A stretch of DNA of 64,000 nucleotides, taken from JAABQG01 sp963726365. Lineage in GTDB: Bacteria; Pseudomonadota; Gammaproteobacteria; Burkholderiales; Burkholderiaceae_C. Shown in pieces: positions 18,373 to 28,252 of this stretch. The stretch lies in the NCBI GenBank assembly GCA_963726365.1, contig CAVSCI010000008.1:1-64000 (forward strand), in the 5' to 3' direction. The notes beneath the pieces were generated by a model that did not search any database, was not told where the DNA came from, and saw only the letters and a list, made by a program, of their open reading frames with translations. A program made the position numbers and the translations under genes. Position 1 is the first letter of the stretch; the number at the start of each line of letters is the position of its first letter.

Positions 18373-20685
18373 TCAGAACTTGTAGATGTAGGAAATGCCG
18401 ACCAGCGCCACCGACTGGTTCGGGTTCATGCTCAGGGTCGTGTTGTCCGAGTACACGAACGACGTCCCGTTATTCACCCAGGACCACTCGCTGAACTGGG
18501 TGTTCTGGTACACCACGTTGACACGGATCGCCGACTGCCGGCTCAGTTCATACACGCCATACAGACTCAGGTTGACGCTCTGGTAGGTCACGTCGGGCAA
18601 GCCGATCGCGGCCTGGGCCACATTGCTGGGCGGAGGCGGCGTCGGGGTGATGTTCGGCATCGTGCCCCCAGGGATGCCCGGTGCAGCCATCAGCCCGTAT
18701 TTTGAGGTGTCCTTCAGGTAGCCCACGAGCGCGCCTACCTGGAGTTGACCGGTCGGCTGGCCCTTCACGCCAAAGCCGATGCCGTTGCCGCGCGTCGTCA
18801 GGTCGCCCATGTAGCCCTGGTTGACCAGCGTGCCGGTATTGCCCTGCGAGATATAGCCATTGATCTTCCACCGACTGGTGATCGCATAGCTGGCGTCCAG
18901 GGCGTAATAAGACGCCGTGGACTCCTGCCAGGCCTTGGCGCCGGCGATCGCGTTGTACCCGGTGACGTTGGTCGATTTTCCGGAATCAATATTGAGTTGC
19001 ACCTCCAGCGCTTCGGTTGGCGTCCAGCTGGCGCTCAGCTTGACTTTGCCGAAGTCAACATCAGCCATGTTCATCGGGAAAGCCGTTGCCGGGCTGACCG
19101 CCAGGAACTGTGCCGCACTGCCGGTCTGCCCATAGCCGAGCCCGGCAGCCGCCATCGCCGCGCTGGTACTCAGGCTGGTCCAGTCGCTGCCGGTCCGCCT
19201 GCCGCCGGCATAGCTGATAGCGCCTGTCAGGGTTTCGGACATGGCGCGGCGCAATTCGAGCTTGTAGCCCTTCTCTTCGTTCTTGGCACGCAAGGCGTCC
19301 AGCCCGGAAATCCGGTCAACAAGGATCGACGTGGGCACCGAGCGCTCGTTGGAGGCGTAGTCCAGATCCACGGTGCCCCGGGTGTTTCCTTCGAACAGGT
19401 AGCTGGCCTCCAGCTTGCCGACGACCCTGGTAGACGGCACCAGTCCGTTGTACCAACTGTCGGTTTCATTCAGGTTGTACAACGCCCGCGGCGTCTTGTC
19501 TTCCTTGTTGTCATAGCGCAGATTGGCCAGCAGGTTCAGCCGTGGCATCGGCCTTGCCGTCAGGCCCAATTGCAGCAGCGTGTTGTTCACCAGGCCGCCC
19601 AGATTGCTGGTGCCGGCCGGGGCGTTGGCCAGGCCACTGGCGGCGAAATCCTGGTCCTGCGTGGCGCGCGTGTAGGCGTACTTGAACGTGCCGATGGTGG
19701 TGGGCGTGAACCGGTAGTTGCCCGAGAGATAGAACTGGTTCGCCTGGTTGTTCGGCGCCAGCGCGAAGGGCAGCTGCAGGACATTCTGCAAACTGGTGCC
19801 CCCCGGCACCGGCGCCGCCGGGAACAGCGTCGCCGGCCCGCCGGTCGGGTTGTTCAGGATGTTCGGCACCGTGGCCTGGCGGCTCAGGTAGTCATTGATG
19901 AAGAACGAGCCGTAGTAGCCAAAGTTGACGTTCAGTCCCTGGTTGTGATAATCGAACTTGGCCTCGATCTGCCGGGTGGTGCTGTTCACCGGCTCGGGAA
20001 GCATCAGCAGGGCCCACTTCACCGTCTTGTCGCTGGGTTTGCCGGTGCAGACATAGCTTTTCTCGGCATTGCCTTCGCCCCTGCAGTCATAGCCGGTGCC
20101 GGAGGTCCGCGCACCCGTCCTGTCTTCGGTACTGAAGCTGGCCTCGAATCGCAGGTTGCGGGTCAGCCACTTTTCGGCATTCAGCCCCAGGCCCACGCGC
20201 TTGATCGACAGGACGGTGTCGGTCCCCGTGCCGGGTGCCGGCAGCCGGACCACTGCGGGGTTGGGCGTGGTCATGCCCAGCACGCCGCTGTTGATGGTGC
20301 GAAGTTCACTGTGCACCAGTTCGGAAAGGTCCCCGCCGAACTTCCAGTCGCCCTGTTTTTCGTAGGAGATGAACACTTCCCGGTCGGTCAGGCCGAGATT
20401 GCTGCCCCTGAAGTACAGGGCCGTGCCGGAAGCCTCGTCGCGCCGGTTGATGTCGAAGTCCAGCAACAAGGCGGCGTTCGGTATCAGCCAGCCGTTGTAT
20501 TGCCCGAAGACACCCCGCTCGTTCTCGGGACCGGTGACAGCGCCGAAGCCCACGCTGATGAAGCTCTCAGGTCGTGTCTGGGTGGCGCCCTCGTCATCGT
20601 CGGCAAATGCAGGCGCGCACGCCGCCAGCACGGCCAGCGCAAGGAGCGACTTGCGGAACCTGCAGTGTGGTTGATGAGTTTGCAT
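18373..20685 (-). CDS. mtrB: MtrB/PioB-family outer-membrane porin (copy 1)
   Basis: This intact 770-residue protein has a signal peptide (SLLALAVLAACAPAFA) and is a large transmembrane beta-barrel of the MtrB/PioB family. The sequence alternates strand-like stretches (GSNLGLTDREVFISYEKQGD, LEVQLNIDSGKSTNVTGYN) and ends SYIYKF, a typical C-terminal barrel signal with Phe last. In Mtr systems the barrel sheathes a decaheme MtrA so that electrons cross the outer membrane. The ATG at 20685 was preferred to a TTG nine bases upstream because a GAAAGG site lies at better spacing. It follows mtrA1 by 15 bp. Shewanella MtrB is 697 residues. Confidence 0.92.
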   Translation of the reverse strand: MQTHQPHCRFRKSLLALAVLAACAPAFADDDEGATQTRPESFISVGFGAVTGPENERGVFGQYNGWLIPNAALLLDFDINRRDEASGTALYFRGSNLGLTDREVFISYEKQGDWKFGGDLSELVHSELRTINSGVLGMTTPNPAVVRLPAPGTGTDTVLSIKRVGLGLNAEKWLTRNLRFEASFSTEDRTGARTSGTGYDCRGEGNAEKSYVCTGKPSDKTVKWALLMLPEPVNSTTRQIEAKFDYHNQGLNVNFGYYGSFFINDYLSRQATVPNILNNPTGGPATLFPAAPVPGGTSLQNVLQLPFALAPNNQANQFYLSGNYRFTPTTIGTFKYAYTRATQDQDFAASGLANAPAGTSNLGGLVNNTLLQLGLTARPMPRLNLLANLRYDNKEDKTPRALYNLNETDSWYNGLVPSTRVVGKLEASYLFEGNTRGTVDLDYASNERSVPTSILVDRISGLDALRAKNEEKGYKLELRRAMSETLTGAISYAGGRRTGSDWTSLSTSAAMAAAGLGYGQTGSAAQFLAVSPATAFPMNMADVDFGKVKLSASWTPTEALEVQLNIDSGKSTNVTGYNAIAGAKAWQESTASYYALDASYAITSRWKINGYISQGNTGTLVNQGYMGDLTTRGNGIGFGVKGQPTGQLQVGALVGYLKDTSKYGLMAAPGIPGGTMPNITPTPPPPSNVAQAAIGLPDVTYQSVNLSLYGVYELSRQSAIRVNVVYQNTQFSEWSWVNNGTSFVYSDNTTLSMNPNQSVALVGISYIYKF

Positions 20686-20700
20686 GATGCTCAACCTTTC

Positions 20701-21765
20701 TCAACGGAACTGGTACTGCGGGGTGGGGTTGGTCGCGGCCGGATTGTTCGAGCCGTGGACCTGGGTATGGCAGTTCAGGCACCCGCGAGCCTGCGTGAAA
20801 TTGATGGCGCTCTTGCCCGTGTGCGTTCCGCCGACCGAGCCTGAATGTGTTCCACCACCAGAATGGGCGGGCGTGTTTCTTGGCGTGTTGTCCGGCACCG
20901 AACTGCCTCTCAGCGTAGGAATGACGGGGTCATGCGGTGTGTGGCACGAGTGACACAGGAAAGGCGTGCGCATCTTCAGCATGTTCTCGGTCACGGTCCC
21001 GTGCGGGTTGTGGCAGATGCTGCAGTTTTCGCTGACAGGCTGGTGGTTGTGCACGAACGGGCCGCGCTTTTCCATGTGGCAGGGGTAGCAGGTCTCGACC
21101 ACGCTGTCGCGCTTCATGAGTTTCGGTCCGACCGAGCCGTGGGCGTTGTGGCAATCGGAGCAGCTCATCTTCCCTTCGAGGATGGGGTGGCGCGACGGCT
21201 TGCTGATCTCCGTCCGTTGCGTCTTGTGGCACAGGAAGCAGACGTCAGGCTGCGTCAGCTTGCTGAGCACCTTGTCGCGGGCGACGTGAACCTGGTGGCA
21301 GGACGTGCACGCCACGTCACGGGTCTGGTGGGTGCTGCCGGCCCAGTGCGAGCGTTTCGCATCCTGCTGGTGGCAAGTCAGGCAGGCCTGATTCTTGATT
21401 TGGGGGTCGGACGTGGAGTTTTTGCCAAACGGACCGTATGGCACATCCGTGATTGGCGGTTTGTCCTTGCCCTCGTAGTCGCTGTGCGCAGCGCTGGTGC
21501 CATGGCAGCTGATGCAGGTGGGCGTGCGCGCATCGGTCCTCACGCCGTGGCGGGTCTGTTCAATGGACAGCAAGCCGGGTTGCCGCTCATGGCAGGCGAT
21601 GCACCTGGCATCGCCTGTCAGGCCCTGCTCAATCGCGCCGGCAGTGGCCACAACGGGCGCCGGCGCTGGCTTGACTTCGTCCGCCGAATGGGCCGCGCTC
21701 CCGAGCAAAAAAATGCCCAACGCCGCACATCGAAGCGCAGCCGTCAGTTTTCGCTTGATCTTCAT
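20701..21765 (-). CDS. mtrA: MtrA/DmsE-family decaheme cytochrome c (copy 1)
   Basis: This intact 354-residue protein has a signal peptide (LRCAALGIFLLGSAAHS) and ten heme sites: CIACH, CISCH, CLTCH, CTSCH, CFLCH, CSDCH, CYPCH, CSICH, CHSCH and CLNCH. It is the periplasmic decaheme partner of the MtrB1 barrel just downstream. Compared with copy 2 it has a Gly/Thr/Ser-rich insert (TPAHSGGGTHSGSVGGTHTG) between hemes 9 and 10. The start at 21765 (MKIKRK) follows GAGGAAGG; the open frame extends upstream without signal-peptide character. Its promoter region has an FNR/Anr box and the block shared with mtrC. Confidence 0.94.
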   Translation of the reverse strand: MKIKRKLTAALRCAALGIFLLGSAAHSADEVKPAPAPVVATAGAIEQGLTGDARCIACHERQPGLLSIEQTRHGVRTDARTPTCISCHGTSAAHSDYEGKDKPPITDVPYGPFGKNSTSDPQIKNQACLTCHQQDAKRSHWAGSTHQTRDVACTSCHQVHVARDKVLSKLTQPDVCFLCHKTQRTEISKPSRHPILEGKMSCSDCHNAHGSVGPKLMKRDSVVETCYPCHMEKRGPFVHNHQPVSENCSICHNPHGTVTENMLKMRTPFLCHSCHTPHDPVIPTLRGSSVPDNTPRNTPAHSGGGTHSGSVGGTHTGKSAINFTQARGCLNCHTQVHGSNNPAATNPTPQYQFR

Positions 21766-21921
21766 GGGGCTACCTTCCTCTTTTCGCTGAACACCGACCT
21801 GTTGCGCCCGGTAACGTTGCTGAGAGGGAAGCCATGACCTGCACAAGACTACCTTTTGTCTGTCGCGGAGGTCTGCCTGTCAATGCCCGCTTCCTCTGCG
21901 GCGACGCATCGTTACTGGAAA

Positions 21922-21950
21922 ACTTACACTTGAATCGAAGCTTAATCCTC
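21922..21950 (-). promoter_or_regulatory. Block shared by the mtrA1 and mtrC promoters
   Basis: The minus strand reads GAGGATTAAGCTTCG, four bases, AAGTGTAAGT, matching 23 of 29 positions of 18028-18056 without gaps. It begins 44 bp downstream of the FNR/Anr box at 21995-22008 and 156 bp before the mtrA1 start. Confidence 0.6.
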
Positions 21951-21994
21951 ACATCCCGTCAGATGTCAAAGTAAGGCACCGAACTGAACATCGA

Positions 21995-22008
21995 TTGACA
22001 AATATCAA
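21995..22008 (-). promoter_or_regulatory. FNR/Anr box between mtrA1 and a hydrolase gene
   Basis: TTGACAAATATCAA matches the FNR/Anr consensus at nine of ten fixed positions and differs from the mtrC box by one base. It lies 229 bp upstream of mtrA1 and 71 bp upstream of the divergent hydrolase, so it could act on either gene; the shared block on the mtrA1 side favours mtrA1. Confidence 0.65.
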
Positions 22009-22079
22009 TCCCGCATTGACGCCTGACCGAACGTTGCCTTATAGCAACCATCATCTTCAAATCAGACTCATTTCCCGTC

Positions 22080-22883
22080 ATGCCACTCATCGTCTTCTCC
22101 CACGCCAACAGCTTTCCCGCCAGCACCTACCGCGTCCTGTTCAAGAGCCTGCGCGCGCGCGGCTTCACCGTGAAAGCCGTCGAGAAATTCGGGCACGACC
22201 CGGCCTACCCGGTCACCAACAACTGGCCGCAGCTGGTGCAGCAGCTGGTGGATTTCACGCGGCGCGAGGTGGCCAAGGCAGGTGCGCCGGCCTTCCTGGT
22301 CGGACATTCGCTGGGCGGTTTCCTGAGCCTGATGGCGGCGGCGCGCCATCCCGAACTCACGCGCGGCGTACTGCTGGTGGACTCGCCCATCCTGGGCGGC
22401 TGGCGCGCCTCGACCATGGCCGTGATGAAGCGCACGCAGCTGGTGGGCTCGGTGTCGCCGGGCCGGGTCAGCCGCGCCCGGCGCAACAACTGGCCGGACC
22501 GCGAGGCCGCGCTGGCGCATTTCCGCCACAAGAAGGCCTTTGCCCGCTGGGACCCGCAGGTGCTGGCCGACTACGTCGACCACGGCATGCACGACGAGGA
22601 TGGCAAGCGCGCGCTGAGTTTTGATCGCGACGTAGAAACCGCCATCTACAACACCCTGCCCGACAACCTGGACCGCCTGATCCAGCGTCACCCGCTCAAG
22701 TGCCCGGTGGCCTTCCTCGGCGGCACGCAATCGGCAGAGATGCAGCAGGTGGGCATGACCATGACGGAGAAACTGGTCAAGGGCCGCCTCATGATGCTGG
22801 ACGGCAGCCATTTGTTCCCGATGGAAAAGCCGCTGGCCACCGCAGCGGCCATCGAAGCGGCGTTGCTAGGGCTTGGCGCCTGA
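22080..22883 (+). CDS. Alpha/beta hydrolase
   Basis: This 267-residue protein has the alpha/beta hydrolase fold: an N-terminal LIVFSHANSFPASTYR with the oxyanion HxN region, the nucleophile elbow GHSLGG (serine near residue 79) and a late LDGSHLFPMEKP histidine motif. The substrate cannot be told. It has no signal peptide, so it is cytoplasmic. It is divergent from mtrA1 and convergent with uppP, which ends 7 bp away. The FNR-type box 71 bp upstream may also affect it. Confidence 0.85.
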   Translation: MPLIVFSHANSFPASTYRVLFKSLRARGFTVKAVEKFGHDPAYPVTNNWPQLVQQLVDFTRREVAKAGAPAFLVGHSLGGFLSLMAAARHPELTRGVLLVDSPILGGWRASTMAVMKRTQLVGSVSPGRVSRARRNNWPDREAALAHFRHKKAFARWDPQVLADYVDHGMHDEDGKRALSFDRDVETAIYNTLPDNLDRLIQRHPLKCPVAFLGGTQSAEMQQVGMTMTEKLVKGRLMMLDGSHLFPMEKPLATAAAIEAALLGLGA

Positions 22884-22890
22884 AAGCTCG

Positions 22891-23715
22891 TCAGGGCGCC
22901 CAGGTCACCACGCCGCTCCAGGCCGTGGCCAGCACCACCACGCCAAAGGCGATGCGGTACCAGGCAAACGGCACGAAGTTGTGCGTGGCGATGTAGCGCA
23001 GCAGCCAGCGCACGCAGACCCAGGCGCTCAGGAACGAAAACAGCAGGCCCACGCCAAACAGCGGCAGGTCGGCCATGGAGAGCAGCGCCCGTTCCTTGTA
23101 CAGGCTGTAGGCGCCGGCGCCGATCAGCGTCGGAATCGCCAGGAAGAACGAGAAATCGGTTGCCGCGTGGCGCGACATCCCCAGCAGCATGCCGCCGATG
23201 ATGGTGGCACCGCTGCGGCTGGTGCCGGGAATCATCGCCAGGCACTGCACCAGCCCCACCTTGAGCGCGTCCAGCGGCGTCATGCTGTCCACGTTCTGGA
23301 TGCGCGCGGCGCTCTGCGGGCGCTTTTCGGCCCACAGGATGATGAAGCCACCGATGATGAAGGTGCTGGCCACCACCACCGGCGTGAACAGGTGCGCCTT
23401 GATCGCCTTGCCGAACAGCAGCCCCAGGATCACCGCCGGAATGAAGGCGATCAGCACGTTCAGCGTGAAGCGCTGCGCCTGCCGGCTGGTGGGCAGCGCC
23501 ACCACGGTGTCGCGCAGTTTCTGCCAGTAGACGATGATCACTGCCAGGATGGCGCCGGTCTGGATGGCAATGTCGAAGACCTTGCCTTTTTCATCGTCAA
23601 TGCCGAGCAGCGCGCCAGCCAGGATGAGGTGGCCCGTTGACGAAATCGGCAAGAACTCGGTCAGCCCTTCGACCACCCCCATCACGGCGGCCTTGACCAG
23701 CAAAACAGTATCCAC
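22891..23715 (-). CDS. uppP: Undecaprenyl-diphosphatase UppP (BacA)
   Basis: This 274-residue membrane enzyme removes a phosphate from undecaprenyl diphosphate to recycle the lipid carrier for peptidoglycan and other envelope polymers. Family motifs are EGLTEFLPISSTGHLIL near residue 17 and the second catalytic segment IPGTSRSGATIIGGML. About eight membrane helices are visible (for example AILAVIIVYW, LIAFIPAVILGLLFG). The length equals that of E. coli UppP. It is a single gene between a convergent hydrolase and the macB-like operon. Confidence 0.95.
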   Translation of the reverse strand: MDTVLLVKAAVMGVVEGLTEFLPISSTGHLILAGALLGIDDEKGKVFDIAIQTGAILAVIIVYWQKLRDTVVALPTSRQAQRFTLNVLIAFIPAVILGLLFGKAIKAHLFTPVVVASTFIIGGFIILWAEKRPQSAARIQNVDSMTPLDALKVGLVQCLAMIPGTSRSGATIIGGMLLGMSRHAATDFSFFLAIPTLIGAGAYSLYKERALLSMADLPLFGVGLLFSFLSAWVCVRWLLRYIATHNFVPFAWYRIAFGVVVLATAWSGVVTWAP

Positions 23716-23762
23716 GCGCGCTCCTTGAAAGAGCGGTGATTATCGCCGGGGACCGGCGCCGC

Positions 23763-24991
<1,229 letters not shown>

Positions 24992-24995
<4 letters not shown>

Positions 24996-25799
24996 GGCGC
25001 GGCTCCCTGCGGCGAACGGGAATCGGGGTCAGACTCCAATTTCCCCCTCTTTTCCAGATGCCCCGCCTGGCGCACATCCTCGACGATCAGGCCGTCGCGG
25101 AACACGATCTTGCGCCGCGCCCAGGCGGCGATGTCGCTTTCATGGGTCACGATCACCACGGTCATGCCCTGCGCGTTGAGTTCGGTCAGCAGCGTCATGA
25201 TGTCTTCGCTGGTCTTGGTGTCCAAGCGCACCGGTGGGCTCGTCGGCCAGGATCAGCTGCGGGTGGTTCACCAGCGCCCGGGCAATCGCCACACGCTGCT
25301 GCTGACCGCCCGACAGCTCCGAGGGCGTATGGCCACCGCGCTCGCCCAGGCCCACGCGCTGCAGCGCGGCGATGGCGGCGATGCGCCGCTCGGCCGCCTT
25401 CACGCCCGCATAGACCATCGGCAGTTCGACGTTTTCCAGCGCGCTGGTGCGCGGCAACAGGTTGAACTGCTGGAACACAAAACCGATGCGCCGGTTGCGG
25501 ATCGACGCCAGCGCATCCTGCGCCAGGCCTTCGACCTCTTCCCCGGCCAGCCGGTATTCACCGCTGGTGGGCAGGTCCAGGCAGCCCAGGATGTTCATCA
25601 GCGTGGATTTGCCCGAACCCGAGGCGCCCATGATGGCCACGAAATCGCCCCCGGCAATGTCCAGCGACACCCCGCGCAGCGCATGCACCGTCATGTCGCC
25701 CATGGTGTAGGTCTTCACCAGGTCGCGTGCCTCGATCAGCGGCTGGACTGGCGCAGCCCGCGCAGGGGCAGCGTTCAGGGTCGGTGTGGCGCTGGACAT
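24992..25799 (-). CDS. MacB-like ABC transporter ATPase (one frameshift)
   Basis: The gene encodes an ABC ATPase of about 268 residues after correction of one frameshift. It has Walker A (MGASGSGKSTLMNILG), the Q-loop (FVFQQFNLLPRTSALENVEL), signature (SELSGGQQQRVAIARAL) and Walker B (LILADEPTGAL). The frame breaks at 25224-25225 (an extra T in GCTTGG on the coding strand); removing it gives LDTKTSEDIMTLLTEL and the H-loop VVIVTHESDIA. The last residues (GKLESDPDSR) are encoded by a REP-type motif. It overlaps the permease by 4 bp and lies 19 bp after the adaptor gene. Confidence 0.88.
25025..25042 (-). repeat. REP-type motif forming the ATPase C-terminus
   Basis: The plus strand reads GGGGTCAGACTCCAATTT. 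A nearly identical 18-mer is at 37249-37266. This motif is widespread in betaproteobacterial intergenic DNA and is often associated with REP-linked transposases (general knowledge; none is present here). It is translated in frame as KLESDP. Confidence 0.5.
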
Positions 25800-25818
25800 G
25801 ACGGCAGGCCCGCAACGG

Positions 25819-28038
25819 TCAGAACGGCATGCGCGGGCCGGCGGCCGCGGGTCTGGGCGCCTGCGAGCCGCCGGAGCCCGGCGTGACCGTGCCAACAATC
25901 ACCACCGCGCCCTCCTTCAAAACTGCGGCGTCCGGGGTGTCGGGCCCGACGATCAGCTCGGTGCTGGTGCCGTCGGTGATGCCCAGGCGCACGTTGTAGG
26001 CCACGGGCTTGCCATCCTCGCCCAGCAGGTAGATGCGGCCGCGGGTGCTCTGGCGGCTGGCGGCCTGGGCCACCAGTGCGGCGTACTTCGGCTTCTGCTC
26101 GGGCGTCAGCAAGTCGCCAATGCGCGCGCGGATGTCGGCCATGATGCGGTCGCGCGCCTTGGGGCGCTCCTCGGCCGACAGGTCGCGCAGCGTGGCAAAT
26201 TTCGGGCGGGCGTCGGCATAGATCGCGTCGACCTTCTCCACCTGCGAAGGCGTCAGGGCGAGTTCGGCCACGAGGCGGTTGCGGAACTCGGTCGCGGCGC
26301 CGGCACCGGGCGCTGCGGCAGCACCGCCCGTGCCAGCTTGGGGCAAGGGAGCCGGAGCCGGTGCGGCCGGCAGCGTTGGCGCCGCAGCGGTGGTTGATGA
26401 AGCTGCAGCAACCTGCGGGCCGGCCGATGCTGCGCCCGCTCCTGAAACGCCGCCAGAAGGCACCGTGGCGGCTTTTGCGTCATTTTTCAAGCTTTTTTGG
26501 CCATTTCCCAGCGTCGATGTGTCATTCTTTGCTATTGATTCAGGACTTTTTGGGGCACCGCCGGGCGTTGCCGGTGTGGCCGCCGCACCGGCTCGCGCCC
26601 CCGCAGGTGCTGCCTGCGCCTGCATCTGCTGGTATTTCACGCGCTGCTCGGGCGTCAGCATGGCCGTGATCTTGCCGCGCATCTGCAGGGTGATTTTTTC
26701 GCGGGCGGACGCCCGCTCGTCCTCCGGCAGTTCGCGCAAAGCTGCAAACTGGGGCCGCAACTCCGTGGTGATCGCGTCGAGCTTGCCCTGCTGCTCGGTG
26801 GTCAGCTGCAACTCCGTCACCAGGCGCTCGCGCAGCGCCGCCATGCCACCGCCACCGCCGCCGGCCGGCTGGGCGATGGCCTGGCTGAACCAGCTCCAGC
26901 CACCTGCGTTGCCAGTCGTCGCGCCCGATGCCGGCGTGGCCGGTGCCGAGGTTCCGCCCGCTGCGGGCGGGCCGGCCGGTGCCGCGGCGGGCTCGACCCC
27001 GGCAATGCGCACGCGCAGCGCCGCGTTCGGCACCTTGAGCACGTTCTCGCGCGACTCGGTCACCACGCGCACGTTGGCCGTCATGCCGGGGATGAGCCGG
27101 TCGCCGACATTGGAAAAGCCGATCACGGCCACATAGGTCACCACGTTGGCCACGTTCTGCGCCGCCTTGCGCACCTGGCGCACCGTGCCCTCGAAGGTCT
27201 GGCCGGGGAAGGCATCGACGGTGAAGGTCGCCTTCTGTCCGGTGCGGATGCGGCCCACGTCGGATTCGTCGATGCTCGCGTCCACCTGCATGTCGCTCAG
27301 GTTCTGCGCGATCACGAACAGCTCGGGCGCCTGCAGGCTGGCCGCCACGGTCTGGCCTTTTTCGATGGCGCGCTTGATCACGATGCCGTCCACCGGCGAG
27401 GTGATGCGCGTGCGCTGCAGGTCGATGCGCGCCTGCGCCAGCGCCGCCTCGCGCTGGGCCACGTTGGCCTGCGCGGTCTTGATCTGCGCTTCGGTCACGC
27501 CGGACTGCGCCTGCGCCAGCTTCAGCGACTCGGTGGTGGTGTTGACCAGGGCGCGCGCCTTGTCGGCCTCGCTCTGGGCGATGAACTGCTTCTCGACCAG
27601 GCTCTGCTTGCGGTCGAAGTCGCGCTGGGCCTCGTTCAGGTCGACCTGCGCGCGGGAAATGCCGGCGCGGCTGGCAATGGCATTGGCCTGGGCGGTCAGC
27701 ACGGTGGCCCGCGCGGAATCGACGTCGGCCTGGGCCGAGCGCACCCGGTACTCGAAGGTCTCGGGGTCGATCACCGCGATCAGCTGGCCGGCCTTCACCA
27801 GCGAGTTGAAGTCAACGTAGAGCTCCTTGATCTGGCCCGACACCTGCGTGCCCACCGACACCTGCGTCACCGGGTTGACCGCCCCGCTGGCCGAAACCGT
27901 GGCCAGCAGCGGCCCGCGCTCGATCTTGCCGGTGCGGTATTGCACATCGGCGGCGCCGTCGCGCTGCGACCACCACCAGGCGCCACCGCCGGCCAGCGCC
28001 AGCACCAGCCCACCCACGATCAGAAAGGTCTTTTTCAT
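25819..28038 (-). CDS. MacA-like periplasmic adaptor with duplicated LTxxQ domain
   Basis: This 739-residue protein is nearly twice the usual MacA length. It starts with a membrane anchor (LIVGGLVLALAGGGAWWWSQ), a biotinyl-lipoyl-like half-motif (SGAVNPVTQVSVGTQVSGQI), a coiled-coil hairpin (residues about 90-210) and beta-barrel parts (IRTGQKATFTVDAFPGQTFE). Then come two copies of a 75-residue helical domain (about 401-475 and 583-658), 38 of 75 residues identical, each with the LTxxQ and RPxFAxLR patterns of Spy/CpxP-like proteins, separated by an Ala/Pro-rich linker that contains a dispersed repeat. The C-terminus (YNVRLGITDGTSTELIVG) completes the adaptor. It leads the operon with the ATPase and permease. 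Confidence 0.88.
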   Translation of the reverse strand: MKKTFLIVGGLVLALAGGGAWWWSQRDGAADVQYRTGKIERGPLLATVSASGAVNPVTQVSVGTQVSGQIKELYVDFNSLVKAGQLIAVIDPETFEYRVRSAQADVDSARATVLTAQANAIASRAGISRAQVDLNEAQRDFDRKQSLVEKQFIAQSEADKARALVNTTTESLKLAQAQSGVTEAQIKTAQANVAQREAALAQARIDLQRTRITSPVDGIVIKRAIEKGQTVAASLQAPELFVIAQNLSDMQVDASIDESDVGRIRTGQKATFTVDAFPGQTFEGTVRQVRKAAQNVANVVTYVAVIGFSNVGDRLIPGMTANVRVVTESRENVLKVPNAALRVRIAGVEPAAAPAGPPAAGGTSAPATPASGATTGNAGGWSWFSQAIAQPAGGGGGGMAALRERLVTELQLTTEQQGKLDAITTELRPQFAALRELPEDERASAREKITLQMRGKITAMLTPEQRVKYQQMQAQAAPAGARAGAAATPATPGGAPKSPESIAKNDTSTLGNGQKSLKNDAKAATVPSGGVSGAGAASAGPQVAAASSTTAAAPTLPAAPAPAPLPQAGTGGAAAAPGAGAATEFRNRLVAELALTPSQVEKVDAIYADARPKFATLRDLSAEERPKARDRIMADIRARIGDLLTPEQKPKYAALVAQAASRQSTRGRIYLLGEDGKPVAYNVRLGITDGTSTELIVGPDTPDAAVLKEGAVVIVGTVTPGSGGSQAPRPAAAGPRMPF
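26477..26541 (-). repeat. Dispersed ~60-bp repeat, in-frame copy inside the macA-like gene
   Basis: On the minus strand TCAATAGC is followed by GACACATCGACGCTGGGAAA and an A-rich end. It aligns with the copies at 37163, 44217 and 52718. It encodes about residues 499-520 (IAKNDTSTLGNGQKSLKND) in the linker between the duplicated domains. Confidence 0.6.
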
Positions 28039-28252
28039 GCGTTGCATTGTAGAAAACCGGGCCCGTCCCCCGGGCCATCGGGGCCAGCGTTTGTGTAAAG
28101 AGCCGGCAAATCCCGCCCGTTTCACGCCGCCTTTGCGCATTTCGCGCCGCCTGGCTGCATTTCGTCGCAAGCCGGTGGCAGCGCCTTGGGCCGATCGGCA
28201 CAGTCCACCCATCGACCCACCGAACCACTGAACCACTGAATCGGAGCCCACC

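Noticed and set aside
18745..20844. A very long open frame antisense to mtrB1 (and similar ones antisense to the macB-like permease at 23.7-25.9 kb and to the 61.6-64.0 kb genes)
   Set aside because: Composition is Arg/His/Gln/Gly-rich with no domain, as expected for shadows of GC-rich genes; the opposite strand holds recognisable proteins.
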